The notes below the pieces were generated by a model, which was given only the letters and a program-made list of their open reading frames with translations, was not told where the DNA came from and made no database searches. A program made the position numbers and the translations under genes. Of a stretch of DNA of 7,110 nucleotides, positions 6,377 through 7,110 are shown piece after piece. This stretch comes from Deltaproteobacteria bacterium RBG_13_52_11. Its GTDB lineage: Bacteria; Desulfobacterota; B13-G15; RBG-16-54-18. Position 1 is the stretch's first letter. The number at the start of each line of letters is the position of its first letter. Location of the stretch: NCBI GenBank assembly GCA_001797745.1, contig MGQF01000103.1:22080-29189 (forward strand). Direction: 5' to 3'.

Positions 6377-7039
6377 CTATTCCCCGCCAGGCATACCGAC
6401 AACATAACGATACCCTGCTTCAATACCGGACTCCGCATTGGTGTAAGTATATCTGCCGAGAGAATCTATCTCGTATACGATTGCCACGTCCCCTCCACCA
6501 CCCTGTCCTATCCCTTCATATCCTGAGCCGTACTCAGTAGCGCCACCGGATATTTGATAGGACGAAAGCCGATCTATATCTGCCCTGAGCCGCACACGCG
6601 AGGGGATCCCGAGAGTACCTTGGGCATCTATGTCCGGGTTGTCCCTGGCGTTGTCATCGTTTCTCCCATCGCCATCAGTATCATGGGCAGCATCATTGAT
6701 TCCATCGGTGAAGATTTCTTGAACGCTATCAGCAAATAGATCGTTAGCGATATTGCCTGTATCCTTCCAGGGGGCAGGGAGGTCATTACGAGTGGCAGGG
6801 ACATAGTGGATAATTGCCTTGATGAGCTCAATCCCTATGGGTTCTCCTGAATCGGCGGTGTAGAAGGCCTCTTTAAACTCCCGCTCAGAGCCGGCGATCT
6901 TTGTCTCAAACGTAGAAGTAGTTATAGCATAGATGCCGATAACGGTGAGGATCAGGAGGACCATTACGGCTATGATCAACGCCGTTCCTTGCTGAGATTG
7001 GGTGCCAACGATCTTTATTGTTCGGTGTAGTCTAGCCAT
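6377..7039 (-). CDS. pilX: PilX-type minor pilin
   Basis: A 220-residue minor pilin of the PilX family. The leader ends in QQG18, followed by TALIIAVMVLLILTVIGIYAI, a long hydrophobic helix (about 19-40). As usual for PilX (and GspK), position +5 is not Glu (Ile here). The conserved continuation TSTFETKIAGSEREFKEAFY with TADSG (about 41-65) matches the PilX N-terminal domain, in which the family has a similar E-x-K-x-A-G and A-F-x-x-A-E/D-x-G pattern. Residues 120-138 carry an Asp-rich segment (DTDGDGRND and onward) like a thrombospondin type-3 calcium loop. Start: AAGGGAG at 7047-7053 lies 7 nt from the ATG. It precedes the unknown gene and pilY1 in one operon. In known systems PilX completes the minor pilin complex that displays PilY1. 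Confidence 0.9.
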   Translation of the reverse strand: MARLHRTIKIVGTQSQQGTALIIAVMVLLILTVIGIYAITTSTFETKIAGSEREFKEAFYTADSGEPIGIELIKAIIHYVPATRNDLPAPWKDTGNIANDLFADSVQEIFTDGINDAAHDTDGDGRNDDNARDNPDIDAQGTLGIPSRVRLRADIDRLSSYQISGGATEYGSGYEGIGQGGGGDVAIVYEIDSLGRYTYTNAESGIEAGYRYVVGMPGGE

Positions 7040-7079
7040 GGTAAATCTCCCTTAGTATGTTTCTTAATCTGCCTCATCA

Positions 7080-7110
7080 CTACAGATTCCTCGCCTTGAC
7101 TACCGTAGTA
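7080..7110 (-). CDS. C-terminal end of an upstream minor pilin, probably PilW (runs off right edge)
   Basis: Reading the minus strand from 7109, nine codons (TTVVKARNL) end at a TAG at 7080-7082, 40 nt before the pilX start. A tail of the kind T-x-V-x-x-RNL is typical of PilW-type pilins, and PilW is the usual gene before PilX. Only nine residues are visible, so this is a tentative call. One other frame stays open here but runs over the pilX start, which is less likely for this operon. Confidence 0.45.
   Translation of the reverse strand, partial: TTVVKARNL

Noticed and set aside
7015..7110. Alternative open frame at the right edge running over the pilX start
   Set aside because: It would overlap the well-supported pilX start and its ribosome site, and gives no pilin-like tail, unlike the frame ending in KARNL.

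Overview
This window is a type IV pilus minor-pilin locus. Every gene lies on the minus strand, so transcription runs from right to left. The genes read as a set: a probable PilW C-terminal tail at the right edge, PilX, a small secreted protein of unknown function, the tip adhesin PilY1 (by far the largest gene), then a structured intergenic region, and after it a second set beginning FimT/FimU (GspH family), PilV and the start of PilW, which runs off the left edge. The organism is probably a Gram-negative, moderate-GC bacterium of a deltaproteobacterial (Desulfobacterota/Geobacter-like) or Nitrospirota-like group. This rests on the PilY1 and minor-pilin style and on a sigma-54-like promoter; there is no taxonomic marker gene.

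Right part (about 1672-7110): pilX, the unknown gene and pilY1 are closely spaced (41 and 17 nt gaps), each with a recognisable Shine-Dalgarno sequence, and look like one operon. The last 31 bases at the right edge encode a short tail that fits the end of a PilW. Middle (1206-1671): no gene. It holds a G+C hairpin just after the pilY1 stop, a cluster of inverted repeats built on GGTCA/TGACC, a strong bidirectional intrinsic terminator at 1498-1524, and then a promoter region. That region has a close match to the -24/-12 sigma-54 consensus 42 nt upstream of the fimT/gspH start, with upstream TTTTTGTC repeats where an enhancer-binding protein such as PilR might bind. Left part (1-1205): fimT/gspH, pilV and pilW (partial), spaced 35 and 5 nt apart.

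How they work together: FimT/FimU, PilV, PilW and PilX are low-abundance pilins with prepilin-peptidase (PilD) leader sites. In known systems they form a priming complex that starts pilus assembly and carries PilY1 at the tip. PilY1 here combines a degenerate von Willebrand A-like N-terminal region with a C-terminal beta-propeller and several calcium-loop motifs. PilX also carries an Asp-rich calcium-loop-like segment.

Main points of interest: the two minor-pilin sets appear to be arranged in tandem (pilW?-pilX-X-pilY1 followed by fimT-pilV-pilW) with a separate sigma-54-like promoter for the second; an unrecognised secreted protein sits between pilX and pilY1; and an eight-A tract lies in the pilY1 signal-peptide codons. 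No RNA genes, insertion sequences or CRISPR arrays were seen.
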